64,000 nucleotides of DNA from Clostridia bacterium (GTDB lineage: Bacteria; Bacillota; Clostridia; Lachnospirales; Lachnospiraceae), in contig CAJTFD010000003.1 in the NCBI GenBank assembly GCA_910575625.1, positions 186,001 through 250,000 of the forward strand, read 5' to 3'. Both the position numbers and the translations under genes were made by a program. Each line of letters begins with the position of its first letter. Within the stretch, counting starts at the first letter, position 1. The notes beneath the pieces are model-generated. The model worked only from the letters and a program-made list of their open reading frames with translations. It had not been told where the DNA came from and did no database searches. Of the stretch, positions 1 to 8,720 are shown in pieces.

Positions 1-757
1 CTTCCACCTCGAAGAGCGGCCAGTAGTTCGTCTCCACGCCCAGACGGCAGATCTCCATGATGTCCGCTGTGGGATACTGCCACCCTCTGGGACAGGGAGC
101 CATGATGTTTAGGAAAGCCGCGCCCTCTGTGTAGATGGCTTTCTCGGATTTTACGTGGAGGTCTTTAAAATTTTTCCAGAATGTGGTCTGCGCCACGTAG
201 GGCACGTCATGCTCTGCGATAATGGAAGCTAGATCTTTCCTGTTCTGGGGTTTTCCGTTGCTCTCGCTGCCCACCGGTGTGGTGGTGGTGTTGGCATACA
301 TGGGTGTGGCGGAGGAACGCTGGATGCCTGTGTTCATGTAGGCCCCGTTGTCGTAGCAGACATAGACCATATCGTGGTTGCGCTCCATCGCCCCGGAGAG
401 GGACTGGAAACCGATGTCGTAGGTGCCGCCGTCGCCGCCGAAGGTGATAAATTTGTACGTGTCGGCGATCTTCCCTTTTTTCTTCAGCACACGGTAGGCC
501 GTCTCCACGCCGCTCAAGGTCGCCCCGGCGTTTTCAAAGGCGTTATGGATGTAGCTGTCCTCCCAGGCTGTGTACGGGTACATGAAAGTAGAAACCTCCA
601 TACAGCCCGTGGCATTCCCGATCACTGCCCGGTCGCCCTCGTGGAGTCCGCGCAGGACATTCCTGGCCGCGATCGTGCCGCCGCAGCCTGCACACATCCT
701 GTGTCCGGGAGCCAGACGCTCCGGTTTGCTCATTGTCTCTTTAAAATTATAGGCCAT
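1..757 (-). CDS. porB: 2-oxoacid:ferredoxin oxidoreductase beta subunit, partial
   Basis: Thiamine-pyrophosphate-binding beta subunit of a four-subunit pyruvate/2-oxoacid:ferredoxin oxidoreductase, which oxidatively decarboxylates a 2-oxoacid to acyl-CoA and reduces ferredoxin in the cytoplasm. The N-terminus carries the cluster-ligand motif MCAGCGG (residues about 21-27) and the TPP region with TFGGDGGTYDIG. ATG at 757 follows AAAGGA. The gene runs off the left edge, so about 252 residues are visible and the C-terminus is missing. It is the last visible gene of the leftward porC-porD-porA-porB order, 19 bases after porA. The exact 2-oxoacid cannot be read from the sequence. Confidence 0.93.
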   Translation of the reverse strand, partial: MAYNFKETMSKPERLAPGHRMCAGCGGTIAARNVLRGLHEGDRAVIGNATGCMEVSTFMYPYTAWEDSYIHNAFENAGATLSGVETAYRVLKKKGKIADTYKFITFGGDGGTYDIGFQSLSGAMERNHDMVYVCYDNGAYMNTGIQRSSATPMYANTTTTPVGSESNGKPQNRKDLASIIAEHDVPYVAQTTFWKNFKDLHVKSEKAIYTEGAAFLNIMAPCPRGWQYPTADIMEICRLGVETNYWPLFEVE

Positions 758-776
758 GATCTTATCCCCGTCCTTT

Positions 777-1958
777 CTACTCTCTCAGTCCCAGATAACG
801 GTACGCATCGGTCACTTCTCCCGCCGCCGCGATCTTCTCCAGCTGCTCAAACACCTCTTCTGCCTGGTCCACACGCACATCCCTGCCGCCCAGGCCGTAG
901 ATATAATTGACAGCCAGCGCCTGGGAACGGGCACGGTACAGAGCGGCCATCACCTCGGAACCCAGCGGACCTCCCTGGGATGAAAGGCTCTCTGCACGGT
1001 CCATGATCGCCACAGCTTTCACATGGGAGAGCGCCCGCGCGATCTCCTCCGCCGGGAATGGACGGAACAGACGGATCTTCAAGAGCCCTGCCTTGATGCC
1101 TTTTTCACGGAGGGCATCCACCGCGTCCTTGGCTGTACCGGCCGCTGAACCGATGATCACCATGGCATAGTCAGCGTCCTCCAGACGGTATGCCTCAAAG
1201 AGCCCGTACTCCCGTCCGGATATCTTGGCAAATTCTCTCGCCACATCCAGGACCACCTGTTTTGCGTTGGCCATAGCCTGGGCGTGTTGTTTTTTTGCCT
1301 CCATATAATAGTTCGTCACAGAGTAGGGACCCACGGCCATGCGCTCCTGACTGTTCAACAGATAGTGTTCCGGGTCGTAATCCCCCACAAAAGCTTTCAC
1401 ATCCGCATCCTCCAGCAGCTCGATGTTCTCCACCGCATGGCTGGTGATAAAACCGTCCTGGCAGACCATGATCGGCAGACGCACCTTTGCATTTTCCGCG
1501 ATGGGGAATGCCTGGATAAAATTGTCGTAAACTTCCTGATTATTTTCCGCGTAGATCTGGATCCATCCCGCATCCCTTGCGCCCATGCTGTCTGAGTGGT
1601 CGCAGTTGATGTTGATCGGGCCGGACAGGGCACGATTGACCAGTGCCAACGCGATCGGCAGACGGTTGGATGCCGCCACATAGAGTTCCTCCCACATCAG
1701 GGCCATACCGCAGGAAGAGGTGGCTGTCAGCGTCCGGGCCCCTGCGGCCTCCGCACCGATCGCCGCGCTCATGGCGCTGTGCTCACTCTCCACCGGGATA
1801 AATTCCGTATCCACCTGGCCGTTTGCCACAAAGGATGAGAAGTACTGCGGGATCTCTGTGGAGGGCGTGATCGGGAATGCGGGCATCACATCCGGGTTGA
1901 TCTGGCGCATGGCGATGGCCACGGCCTCATTTCCTGATAAACGGTCTCTCTTTCCCAT
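777..1958 (-). CDS. porA: 2-oxoacid:ferredoxin oxidoreductase alpha subunit
   Basis: Alpha subunit (393 residues) of the same complex. Near the N-terminus it has FPITPSTEIPQ, the YPITPSTE-type motif of the pyrimidine-binding domain, then ESEHSAMSAAIGAEAAGAR, and a C-terminal transketolase-like domain II with RLFRPFPAEEI. ATG at 1958 is chosen because GGAGGGGGTAAG stands directly before it; an upstream in-frame start at 2000 would overlap porD and lacks a ribosome site. It begins 3 bases before the end of porD, so the two are translationally linked. The length is normal for PorA of the four-subunit type. Confidence 0.95.
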   Translation of the reverse strand: MGKRDRLSGNEAVAIAMRQINPDVMPAFPITPSTEIPQYFSSFVANGQVDTEFIPVESEHSAMSAAIGAEAAGARTLTATSSCGMALMWEELYVAASNRLPIALALVNRALSGPININCDHSDSMGARDAGWIQIYAENNQEVYDNFIQAFPIAENAKVRLPIMVCQDGFITSHAVENIELLEDADVKAFVGDYDPEHYLLNSQERMAVGPYSVTNYYMEAKKQHAQAMANAKQVVLDVAREFAKISGREYGLFEAYRLEDADYAMVIIGSAAGTAKDAVDALREKGIKAGLLKIRLFRPFPAEEIARALSHVKAVAIMDRAESLSSQGGPLGSEVMAALYRARSQALAVNYIYGLGGRDVRVDQAEEVFEQLEKIAAAGEVTDAYRYLGLRE

Positions 1959-1960
1959 AG

Positions 1961-2257
1961 CTATCTTACCCCCTCCATCTTGATCGCGCCGGCATGACAA
2001 GCATTTACGCAGATGCCGCAGCCTTTGCAGTGTCTGTAGTCAAAATCTCCCCTTTTCTGGTCTTTTACGGGGATGGCGCTGTCGGGACAGACCGGTACGC
2101 ACAACAGGCACTGATTGCAGTTTGCCTCTATGAATTCCGGTTTGATCGCCGTCCACTCCCCGGTGGGAAATCCTGCGGATGTACCGCCCTGGTAGACCTG
2201 CATCCCTTCTGTCAGATCCTGCCAGCTGCAGTTTTCATTGACTTTATGTAGATCCAT
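1961..2257 (-). CDS. porD: 2-oxoacid:ferredoxin oxidoreductase delta subunit (2[4Fe-4S] ferredoxin)
   Basis: Small iron-sulfur subunit (98 residues) passing electrons from the TPP site to external ferredoxin. Two Cys clusters are visible, CNQCLLCVPVCPD and CKGCGICVNACHAG, each of the CxxCxxCxxxCP type expected to hold one [4Fe-4S] centre. ATG at 2257 shares one base with the porC stop (TGATG) and lies eight bases after GGAGG; a GTG one codon upstream is less well spaced. Gene order and overlap place it in the por operon. Confidence 0.95.
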   Translation of the reverse strand: MDLHKVNENCSWQDLTEGMQVYQGGTSAGFPTGEWTAIKPEFIEANCNQCLLCVPVCPDSAIPVKDQKRGDFDYRHCKGCGICVNACHAGAIKMEGVR

Positions 2258-2829
2258 CACTGCACCTCCTGTAATGCCATTTTCAGCGCCTTCATGTTGC
2301 CCTCGATCACTTCCGGCTTGGAAGCGAATTTATGCTTGAACGAACTCTCCATCTCCTGCATGAAGGTGGCCTCGTCCATCACGCCGCTCACCTTCACGAT
2401 GGCCGCCAGCATAGGCGTGTTCGGGAAATATCTTCCCAGTGCCGCCAGGGATACTTTCTTCGCGTCGATCGTATAGATCTTCCCCTCGTACCCTTCCAGG
2501 TGTTTCTGTATCTCCTCTTTGGGCTTGTCCGTGTTGACAACGACAGCTCCCTCTTTTTTCAGACCCTGGGTCACATGGACAGTCTCTAAAAGGCTCTCAT
2601 CCACGACCACCACAAAATCCGGCTCGTAGATATTTGAATGCACCCGGATCTTATCTGGACTGATCCGGTTGTAGGCTGTGATGGGTGCGCCCATGCGCTC
2701 TGGGCCGTACTCCGGAAAACCCTGTACATACTTCCCTGTCTGGAAAGCCACGTCCGCAAGCAGCAGCGCCGCTGTCTTCGCGCCCTGGCCGCCCCGTCCG
2801 TGCCATCTGATCTCTACCATATCTCTCAT
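2257..2829 (-). CDS. porC: 2-oxoacid:ferredoxin oxidoreductase gamma subunit
   Basis: Gamma subunit (190 residues), first gene of the operon. The N-terminal WHGRGGQGAKTAA motif is the hallmark of the POR gamma domain that binds CoA/organises the complex. GGATCGGAGGAAGAGC precedes ATG 2829. The gene ends in a one-base overlap with porD. A likely sigma-A promoter lies about 95 bases upstream. In some clades such four-gene sets act on indole-pyruvate or 2-oxoisovalerate, so pyruvate is only the default call. Confidence 0.94.
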   Translation of the reverse strand: MRDMVEIRWHGRGGQGAKTAALLLADVAFQTGKYVQGFPEYGPERMGAPITAYNRISPDKIRVHSNIYEPDFVVVVDESLLETVHVTQGLKKEGAVVVNTDKPKEEIQKHLEGYEGKIYTIDAKKVSLAALGRYFPNTPMLAAIVKVSGVMDEATFMQEMESSFKHKFASKPEVIEGNMKALKMALQEVQ

Positions 2830-2922
2830 GCTCTTCCTCCGATCCCTCGCACTTTTGCTTTTTTGCCTGAAGTGCGCTTACTCGTATCCGCGTTTTTTGT
2901 CGTACCACCGATACATTACTTT

Positions 2923-2951
2923 ATTGTAATAAAACTTTTATAAAAATACAA
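2923..2951 (-). promoter_or_regulatory. Candidate sigma-A promoter of the por operon
   Basis: On the minus strand TTGTAT, 17 bases, TACAAT, about 95 bases before porC. The -10 matches five of six consensus positions, the -35 only three. Plausible because the gap lies in an AT-rich stretch after a terminator. Confidence 0.45.
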
Positions 2952-2974
2952 GTTTTTTTTGAAATTCCCAAATA

Positions 2975-3012
2975 AGGCGTGTCCAGACCTTGTGGGATCT
3001 GAACACGCCTCT
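2975..3012. terminator. Bidirectional hairpin terminator
   Basis: Arms AGGCGTGT and ACACGCCT extended by a second paired block (CAGA/TCTG) after one mismatch, followed on the plus strand by TCTTTTT and on the minus strand by TTATTT. It closes the leftward secreted-protein gene that ends at 3031 and insulates the por operon. Confidence 0.7.
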
Positions 3013-3030
3013 TTTTACCCTATCCTATAT

Positions 3031-4353
3031 CTAGTGGGTGATCTTGACACTCTTCCCGCTGCTCCACGGTCCGCGATAGACTTTTGGACCGCTCTTATAG
3101 AACGCGCGCACGCGCACATAGTATCTCTTCTTCGCCATCTTTGAAAATGTCCGGTTCGTATGACCGCTTGATACCTTCTTCGTCACAGCGCCTTTAAATT
3201 TACTGTTCGTCGCATACTGGACCTCATACCCGGTCACGCCCGTGTGATAACCCCAGCTCACATACAGCTTCCTGCCCCAGAAATTGGAGACATACGGACG
3301 ATCCAGCCGCTTTGGCGTCACCACGATGGTATAGACGCTCGCTCTGTTGCTCTCATCCTGGGCCGATGCAGTGATCTTTACCTTGCCCGCTTTATTGTAT
3401 ACGGTCACTTTACCGGTGCTGCTGTCGACCCATGCGATGGATGTATCGCCTGAAGTCCATTTCACAGTCTTGTCCGTCGTGTTGGAGGGGCTTACGGATG
3501 CTTTTAAGTTAAAGGACCCTGCGCCTGCTACAACCTGCTTCCTGCCGGAGATCGTGATCTTCTGGGCCAGGATCTTCTCTGCATATTTCAGCGTATACTT
3601 GCCGGTGTGGGAATCATTATATGGATAGATCTTGATATAATACAGTCCCGGGTTCAATGTCTCTTCATATACATATGTTTTCGGGTTCGTTTTTGACGCG
3701 CTGTATACGTTCTTCTTACTGATCGAGATCTTGTCGCTGTTCCAGACCTCCATATAAGAATCGTTGATATATGAAGTATAGATCAGCCGCACTCTTTTTT
3801 TCGTGGGGACCGATATCTTGAAGAAATCCACCCGATCGTCCATGGACAAAAAACCTGTCACGGTCCGATCATTCCCTAAGCTCATCGCCGTCTCAAAGTC
3901 ATTATCGTTTGTCTTCTCATCGTTGTTCGCCGCCTCAAAAGCGCCTTTCAGCCGATAAGTTCCTGTATGCTTGTTGTTATAGCCCCATATCTTGATATAA
4001 TATGTACCCGGTTCAAGAGCCATCTCGGCAGACTTCGTGACCGGATTTATGTCGCTGGACGTGTATACTTCTGTCTTCCAGTACTCCCTATCCTGGTCAT
4101 TGTTGAGCACGCTGACATAGGAATCGGCCACACTCTGTCCCTGGTAATTGATCGTGACCCACCCGGCTTTCCGTGTGGTGAACTTATAGAAGTCCACTTC
4201 CCCCTGCGTGCTGATCTCACCGGATATCCATGCATCGTCAAGCTGTATGGTCATCTCAGAATACCCTGCTGCTCCTGCCTTCACAGGAAACAACATGCAC
4301 AGCAGAAACAGGAGCGGCAGGACTGCGATCCCCATTTTCTTTGTTTTACTCAT
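3031..4353 (-). CDS. Secreted PPC / bacterial Ig-like / fibronectin III protein
   Basis: Exported protein of 440 residues, function unknown. Residues 1-29 are a signal peptide (KTKKMG, hydrophobic core, GAAG). Two pre-peptidase C-terminal-like beta domains follow (about 33-140 and 148-255), each ending in GTYYIKIWGYN- or GLYYIKIYPYN-type strands, then a Big_2 Ig-like domain (about 262-345) and a C-terminal fibronectin type III-like domain (about 348-440). No enzyme domain and no LPXTG anchor is seen, so it is probably released or held by surface binding. ATG 4353 follows GGAGGAG. It is flanked by its own promoter and a terminator, so it is a single-gene unit. Confidence 0.8.
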   Translation of the reverse strand: MSKTKKMGIAVLPLLFLLCMLFPVKAGAAGYSEMTIQLDDAWISGEISTQGEVDFYKFTTRKAGWVTINYQGQSVADSYVSVLNNDQDREYWKTEVYTSSDINPVTKSAEMALEPGTYYIKIWGYNNKHTGTYRLKGAFEAANNDEKTNDNDFETAMSLGNDRTVTGFLSMDDRVDFFKISVPTKKRVRLIYTSYINDSYMEVWNSDKISISKKNVYSASKTNPKTYVYEETLNPGLYYIKIYPYNDSHTGKYTLKYAEKILAQKITISGRKQVVAGAGSFNLKASVSPSNTTDKTVKWTSGDTSIAWVDSSTGKVTVYNKAGKVKITASAQDESNRASVYTIVVTPKRLDRPYVSNFWGRKLYVSWGYHTGVTGYEVQYATNSKFKGAVTKKVSSGHTNRTFSKMAKKRYYVRVRAFYKSGPKVYRGPWSSGKSVKITH

Positions 4354-4385
4354 AAAAACTCCTCCCTCATTTCTCCTTTTCTTTC

Positions 4386-4414
4386 AGTATACCATTTACG
4401 GCCTGTTTCTTCAA
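4386..4414 (-). promoter_or_regulatory. Sigma-A promoter of the secreted protein gene
   Basis: TTGAAG, 17 bases, TATACT on the minus strand, 33 bases before the ATG at 4353. Five of six -10 bases match. Confidence 0.55.
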
Positions 4415-4435
4415 TGGCCCCGGATCATATTTCCT

Positions 4436-5707
4436 TCATTTCTGGAGCCGCCTGGCGATCTCATTGGCGTGGGCGTAGATCTCCTCCGGGTCCTCGCCCA
4501 CGAAAAACCGCCCGTCCTCGTAGCAGATCCGCCCGTCCACCATGGTCATCCGGATGTTCTGTTTGCTGCCGCTGTACACGAGGTTTTTCGGGATGTGGTT
4601 GATCGGCTGCATGTTGGGCTGATGGAGATCTACGATGATCAGATCCGCCAGCTTCCCCTCCCGCAGGCAGTCGCATTCCGGCAGGCCCATGGCGTGTGCG
4701 CCCTGGCAGACCGCCATGCGCAGCACCTCCTGGGCGTCCACGGCCGCCGCGTCCTGCTCTCTTAATTTTGCCAGGGCGGTAGTCAAAAACATCTCCCGGA
4801 ACATGTCCAGGCAGTTGTTGCTGGCCGGCCCGTCCGTGCCCAGCGCGATCGGGATCCCCATCCCCAGCATCTGCGCAATGGGCGCGATGCCGCTGGCCAG
4901 CTTCGCATTGGATCCGGGATTGGTCACCACATAAAGCCCCCGCTCCCGAAAGATCTCCATATCTTCCTGGCTGAGATGAACGCAGTGGTAGCCCCCGCCG
5001 CCGTATCTGAACATACCCAGCTCGTCCAGGAACGCCGTCGGCGTCTTCCCATAGCGGCCGATGCACTGCTCCACCTCCGCCTTCGTCTCCGAATTGTGGC
5101 AGTAGACCGGGGCTTTATATTTTTCCGCCAGGCCGGCCACCGCTTCCAGACGCTCTCGCCCGGTGGTGTATTCCGCGTGGAAGCCCAGACGGAAACTGAT
5201 CAGCGGATGGTATCCGTTCAGCTCCCTATACCACCGCTCCAGGTCGTCCGGCGACTGACTGTGATCGTTCATCGCCCCCACCAGCACCGTGCGGAAACCC
5301 AAGTCGGCGGATGCCCGCGCCACCTGACAGGGATCTAAGTACATGTCGAAGTTACAGGTGATGCCGCTGGTCAGGTATTCCAGGACCGCCACCTTCGCCA
5401 ACTGATACATATCCTCTCCCGTGAGTTTTGCCTCCAGCGGGAATACCTTATCCTCCAGCCACTGCTGCAGGGGCAGGTCATCGGCGTAACTGCGCAGGAA
5501 TGTCATGGATGAATGCGTGTGGGCGTTTTTAAAACCCGGCATGATCAGGTTCCCCTGCACGTCCACCTCCCGGTCGAAAGCCTGCGCAGATCCTTTCCCT
5601 TTCCCCACATAGGAGATGCAGCGTCCATCCACCCAGACTTCTCCCTCTCCGATCTCTGCGGACCCATCCATGGCTAAGATCCTGCAGTTGTAAAAACGTA
5701 TTTTCAT
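4436..5707 (-). CDS. MtaD/SsnA-like amidohydrolase (adenosine-type deaminase family)
   Basis: Metal-dependent hydrolase of 423 residues, most like 5-methylthioadenosine/S-adenosylhomocysteine deaminases and related chlorohydrolases. Seen: the metal site GFKNAHTHSSMT followed by YADDLPLQQWL (typical of the MtaD group), a His after strand 5 (HAEYTTGRE), YHCVHLS, and the strand-8 Asp in ALGTDGPASNN. The N-terminal beta cap (ILAMDG, VDVQGNLIMPG) is intact. ATG 5707 follows GGAGGGAGG. The neighbouring DASS-type transporter ends 64 bases upstream on the same strand and is probably co-transcribed. Nucleoside or s-triazine-like substrates are both possible. Confidence 0.82.
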   Translation of the reverse strand: MKIRFYNCRILAMDGSAEIGEGEVWVDGRCISYVGKGKGSAQAFDREVDVQGNLIMPGFKNAHTHSSMTFLRSYADDLPLQQWLEDKVFPLEAKLTGEDMYQLAKVAVLEYLTSGITCNFDMYLDPCQVARASADLGFRTVLVGAMNDHSQSPDDLERWYRELNGYHPLISFRLGFHAEYTTGRERLEAVAGLAEKYKAPVYCHNSETKAEVEQCIGRYGKTPTAFLDELGMFRYGGGGYHCVHLSQEDMEIFRERGLYVVTNPGSNAKLASGIAPIAQMLGMGIPIALGTDGPASNNCLDMFREMFLTTALAKLREQDAAAVDAQEVLRMAVCQGAHAMGLPECDCLREGKLADLIIVDLHQPNMQPINHIPKNLVYSGSKQNIRMTMVDGRICYEDGRFFVGEDPEEIYAHANEIARRLQK

Positions 5708-5771
5708 AAAAATCCTCCCTCCAGAACGTCTCTTAAAGATCCTTCTTTGCCAAACGCCCCGAAAAAGGGAT

Positions 5772-7166
5772 CTACAGATGCAAAAATCCCACTGATACTG
5801 GTATCCAGAGCGCTATCAGCACTGCGATCGATATCTGTATGGCGATCGAAACTTTTGGCATATCTGCAATATTATAATATCCTGTGGCGTACGTCAACAA
5901 TGGGACCGTATCCAATGGCAGTAGATAGCAGTTGGACGCACACAGTACCAGCGGCATCAAGAGCATCACCGGGGAGATCCCCCAGGAGTGGGCCAGCGTC
6001 ACAAAAGGCAGGCCGAGGATCGAGATCAATGCCGGTCCGATCGGGATCGGGATCAGCAGCACAAAGACCAGCAGACAGATGACCAGCACGATCAGCGCCA
6101 CCGGAAGTCCCATCTGACCTGCGAACAGCGTCCCCACCAGCCATTCACTCACGCCGCTTGCGTTCAGCGCATTCCCAAATGTCATCATGGAACCGATCAA
6201 AAAATAAGATGCCCAGCTCACGTGCTTGACATATCCCTCCCAGGTCAGCACCTGGATCCCGGGAAAGAACAGGAGCGCGAAACCGATCGTCCCCACTACT
6301 GTGATATTCAGCGCCGGGATCCAGGAAGATAAGACCCACAGGATCAGCATGCCCGCCATGATCACACAGACGCTGCGCTCCTTTTTATCGAAATGATCCG
6401 GGATCTGCAGCGACTCGATGTATTCCCAGACTTTTTCCTCCTTTATCTGTGCAGGCTCGAACACACGGCCGATCAGCAGCCACGCCAACACCAGCGCAAC
6501 AGCTGTGATCGGCACCGCGATGACCATCCACTGTACAAAAGATATATAAATGCCAGCATCTTCCAGATATCCCATAGCCAGCAGGTTCAGCGGACTGCCC
6601 GCCGGCGTCATCATGCCCCCGATCATACTCGCGATCGGCAGCCCGATCATAAAAGTCTTCCCGCTCTTCTTTCGCTCATCCGGATCATCGTATATCTTGA
6701 GGAGGCTTAAGATGACCGTGATCAGCACCGCCGTCGTCGCCACATTTGACATGATCGATGATAAAACGGCTGCGCAGAGCATGACCGCAAAGAGCAGATT
6801 TTTACTCTTCACGCCGAAGAAACGGATCAGCAGCACCAAGATCCTGTTGGAGAGCGGCACTGCAGCGATGGCCTCCGAGATCCCGAATGAAACCAATGTA
6901 AAGAACAGAACATGGTTCGTAAATCCTGACAATGCCTCTGTGATATCCGGCACAGCCCCAAACACCACGCTCAGCGCGATGCTCAGGATACAGGTGATCC
7001 CAATGGGCAGGATCTCCGTTACCAGCGCGATGATGACAGCGATCAGCACACCCAGCGTACGGATCCCTGCCCGATTTAACCCTATGCTCTCCGGAACAAA
7101 TAACATGCCCGCAAGCACCAGGACTGTCAATATGTAGCCCATAATCTGTGTTCGTTTCATGATCAT
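5772..7166 (-). CDS. DASS-family (SLC13-type) sodium:anion/dicarboxylate symporter
   Basis: Inner-membrane carrier of 464 residues with about 11-12 hydrophobic segments. Two SNT-type substrate/sodium motifs are present in the inverted-repeat halves: SNVATTAV (about residue 140) and SNCYLLPLDTVP (about residue 412). The family imports C4-dicarboxylates, citrate or sulfate with sodium. The start is either ATG 7166 or ATG 7160; GGGGGA lies just upstream of both. A promoter with a dyad in its spacer precedes it. Co-transcription with the amidohydrolase would couple uptake and metabolism of an unknown organic acid, but this is inference. Confidence 0.86.
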   Translation of the reverse strand: MIMKRTQIMGYILTVLVLAGMLFVPESIGLNRAGIRTLGVLIAVIIALVTEILPIGITCILSIALSVVFGAVPDITEALSGFTNHVLFFTLVSFGISEAIAAVPLSNRILVLLIRFFGVKSKNLLFAVMLCAAVLSSIMSNVATTAVLITVILSLLKIYDDPDERKKSGKTFMIGLPIASMIGGMMTPAGSPLNLLAMGYLEDAGIYISFVQWMVIAVPITAVALVLAWLLIGRVFEPAQIKEEKVWEYIESLQIPDHFDKKERSVCVIMAGMLILWVLSSWIPALNITVVGTIGFALLFFPGIQVLTWEGYVKHVSWASYFLIGSMMTFGNALNASGVSEWLVGTLFAGQMGLPVALIVLVICLLVFVLLIPIPIGPALISILGLPFVTLAHSWGISPVMLLMPLVLCASNCYLLPLDTVPLLTYATGYYNIADMPKVSIAIQISIAVLIALWIPVSVGFLHL

Positions 7167-7204
7167 ACATCCCCCATGTATCTCTCCATTTAATTTCGGT
7201 ATGT

Positions 7205-7233
7205 ATTATATATGTTCCTGTTTTTCAGGTAAA
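7205..7233 (-). promoter_or_regulatory. Promoter of the DASS transporter with a dyad
   Basis: TTTACC, 17 bases, TATAAT (perfect -10) on the minus strand, 39 bases before ATG 7166. The palindrome CCTGTTTTTCAGG (7217-7229) covers the -35 side of the spacer and could be an operator. Confidence 0.55.
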
Positions 7234-7372
7234 TCCGCAGTAAGTCCATATTGGATGGGTCCAATTCCTCCATTTTGTACAATATTTCAGAAAAATCCCA
7301 TTCCAGTCACTTTACATCTTGGCTTTAGAGATGGTGTATTGAGCCAAAATACTAAAATCTGAGAAAGACATG

Positions 7373-7462
7373 ATGAAGTTCCCCCTCTATACATTAGGAG
7401 ATAAGATAAAGACCGGTATCTGCGATGATCTGCGGATCGACTTCAAAGATCTGGATCTATAA
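7373..7462 (+). CDS. Possible 29-residue ORF or gene remnant
   Basis: An open frame from ATG 7373 to TAA 7462 in the 386-base gap between the divergent transporter genes. It encodes a charged peptide (MKFPLYTLGDKIKTG..., rich in Asp and Lys). The ribosome site is weak (GAGAAAG). The composition looks coding, so it could be the tail of a decayed gene or a leader peptide before the binding-protein promoter. I do not recognise it. Confidence 0.25.
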   Translation: MKFPLYTLGDKIKTGICDDLRIDFKDLDL

Positions 7463-7465
7463 GGA

Positions 7466-7495
7466 TTGACAAAAGACAAAGGTCCATGGTAGGAT
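7466..7495 (+). promoter_or_regulatory. Candidate promoter of the amino-acid ABC operon
   Basis: Perfect TTGACA, 18 bases, TAGGAT, 57 bases before the ATG of the binding protein. The -10 is weak (four of six). The remaining 7167-7372 gap shows no other feature apart from the opposing DASS promoter. Confidence 0.45.
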
Positions 7496-7552
7496 ATCCT
7501 ATGTTGACAGGTTTTAACTAAATGAATCGATAAAGTGAAGGGAGAAGGAACA

Positions 7553-8455
7553 ATGAGAAAGGGATTGGCACTTTTTACAGCCGCTATGATGGTATTCAGC
7601 CTGGCTGCGTGCGGACAGAACAAGGAGACAACAAGCGGGGAGGAACCTGCCGCCACCGAGACAGAGGCGGCTGAGAGTGAGACCACGGAGCCGGCTGAAG
7701 AGGCTAAGACCGAAGATACGGACAACGGCGATCAGACAACCTTTACCGTAGGTTTTGATGCGGAATTCCCTCCATATGGATATATGGATGAAAACGGTGA
7801 ATACGTCGGTTTTGACCTGGATCTGGCGGCAGAAGTCTGTGAGCGTCAGGGCTGGGAACTGGTAAAACAGCCCATCAACTGGGATACCAAGGACATGGAG
7901 TTATCCTCCGGGTCCATCGACTGCATCTGGAACGGATTCACCATGAACGGCCGTGAAGAGGAGTACACATGGTCTTCACCGTACATCGACAACAGTCAGG
8001 TGTTCGTTGTGGCCGCGGATTCCGGCATCGCCACGAAAGCGGATCTCTCTGGAAAAGTGGTCGGCGTACAGGCAGATTCCTCTGCACTGGCGGCCCTGGA
8101 GGATGAGGAGAGCCAGGAGAACTTAGATCTGGCGGCTTCATTCGCGTCGCTGAACCAGTTTGCCGATTACAACACCGCATTCATGGAACTGGAAGCGGGA
8201 TCCATCGACGCGCTTGCTATGGACATCGGCGTTGCCAATTATCAGCTGAAACAGAGAGAAGGATATGAGATCCTGGCCGGGAATGACCCGGCTGAATACC
8301 TGGCGACGGAACAGTACGCGATCGGTTTCCTGAAAGGGAACGACGAGCTCAAGGACACTGTGGAGTCTACCCTGCTGGAGATGGTGGACGACGGCACATT
8401 CAATGAGATTGCTGAAAAATACGAAGTGCAGGATACGGTCTGCCTCGGAAAATAA
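7553..8455 (+). CDS. Amino-acid ABC transporter substrate-binding lipoprotein (SBP family 3)
   Basis: Extracellular solute receptor of 300 residues anchored by lipid. The lipobox SLAAC ends the signal peptide (Cys about residue 20), followed by a Glu/Thr-rich flexible linker and a family 3 periplasmic-binding fold (about 55-300) with FDAEFPPYGYMDENGEYVGF and SGKVVGVQADSSA. ATG 7553 follows GGGAGAAGGAACA. The next genes encode the permease and ATPase of the same importer. A terminator directly after it should make the receptor more abundant than the membrane parts. Polar amino acids are the probable substrate class. Confidence 0.92.
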   Translation: MRKGLALFTAAMMVFSLAACGQNKETTSGEEPAATETEAAESETTEPAEEAKTEDTDNGDQTTFTVGFDAEFPPYGYMDENGEYVGFDLDLAAEVCERQGWELVKQPINWDTKDMELSSGSIDCIWNGFTMNGREEEYTWSSPYIDNSQVFVVAADSGIATKADLSGKVVGVQADSSALAALEDEESQENLDLAASFASLNQFADYNTAFMELEAGSIDALAMDIGVANYQLKQREGYEILAGNDPAEYLATEQYAIGFLKGNDELKDTVESTLLEMVDDGTFNEIAEKYEVQDTVCLGK

Positions 8456-8463
8456 ACGGCTCA

Positions 8464-8650
8464 AGATATACCCGCAGGCCAGTACTCCATCCAGTCAGGA
8501 ATTGTAATTGGGCTTTGCCTGGCCTGTGCCAGTGCTAGGCAACATTTCGACGGCGATGCGGTGCATCGACTAGAAATGTTAACGACGCAATGGTGCGGAG
8601 CAGACGGAGCCAAACTACGATTTCTGGCCGGATGGAGTACTAAAGATATC
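8464..8650. repeat. Large imperfect palindromic element (structured RNA or MITE-like)
   Basis: Between the receptor and permease genes. Outer arms AGTACTCCATCC (8481-8492) and GGATGGAGTACT (8630-8641) continue imperfectly for about 30 bases each; inside are hairpins GCCTGGC/GCCAGTGC-AGGC (8517-8540) and AACATTTC/GAAATGTT (8541-8582) enclosing CGATGC/GCATCG. There is no open frame of note. It could be a miniature repeat, a structured RNA or a processing/stability element of the operon mRNA. Confidence 0.6.
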
Positions 8651-8686
8651 TGAAAAAAGGGATGGGATATTCCGTCCCTTTTTTCA
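8650..8686 (+). terminator. Strong intra-operon terminator
   Basis: CTGAAAAAAGGGA and TCCCTTTTTTCAG form a near-perfect hairpin directly before the permease gene. Partial read-through would explain excess receptor over permease. Confidence 0.85.
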
Positions 8687-8720
8687 GTTTATAAAAATAC
8701 ATAGAAAAAAGGAGTAGGAT

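Noticed and set aside
4461-5066. 201-residue Gly/Arg-rich frame within the amidohydrolase gene
   Set aside because: Third-position shadow of a GC-rich gene; no domain or ribosome site.
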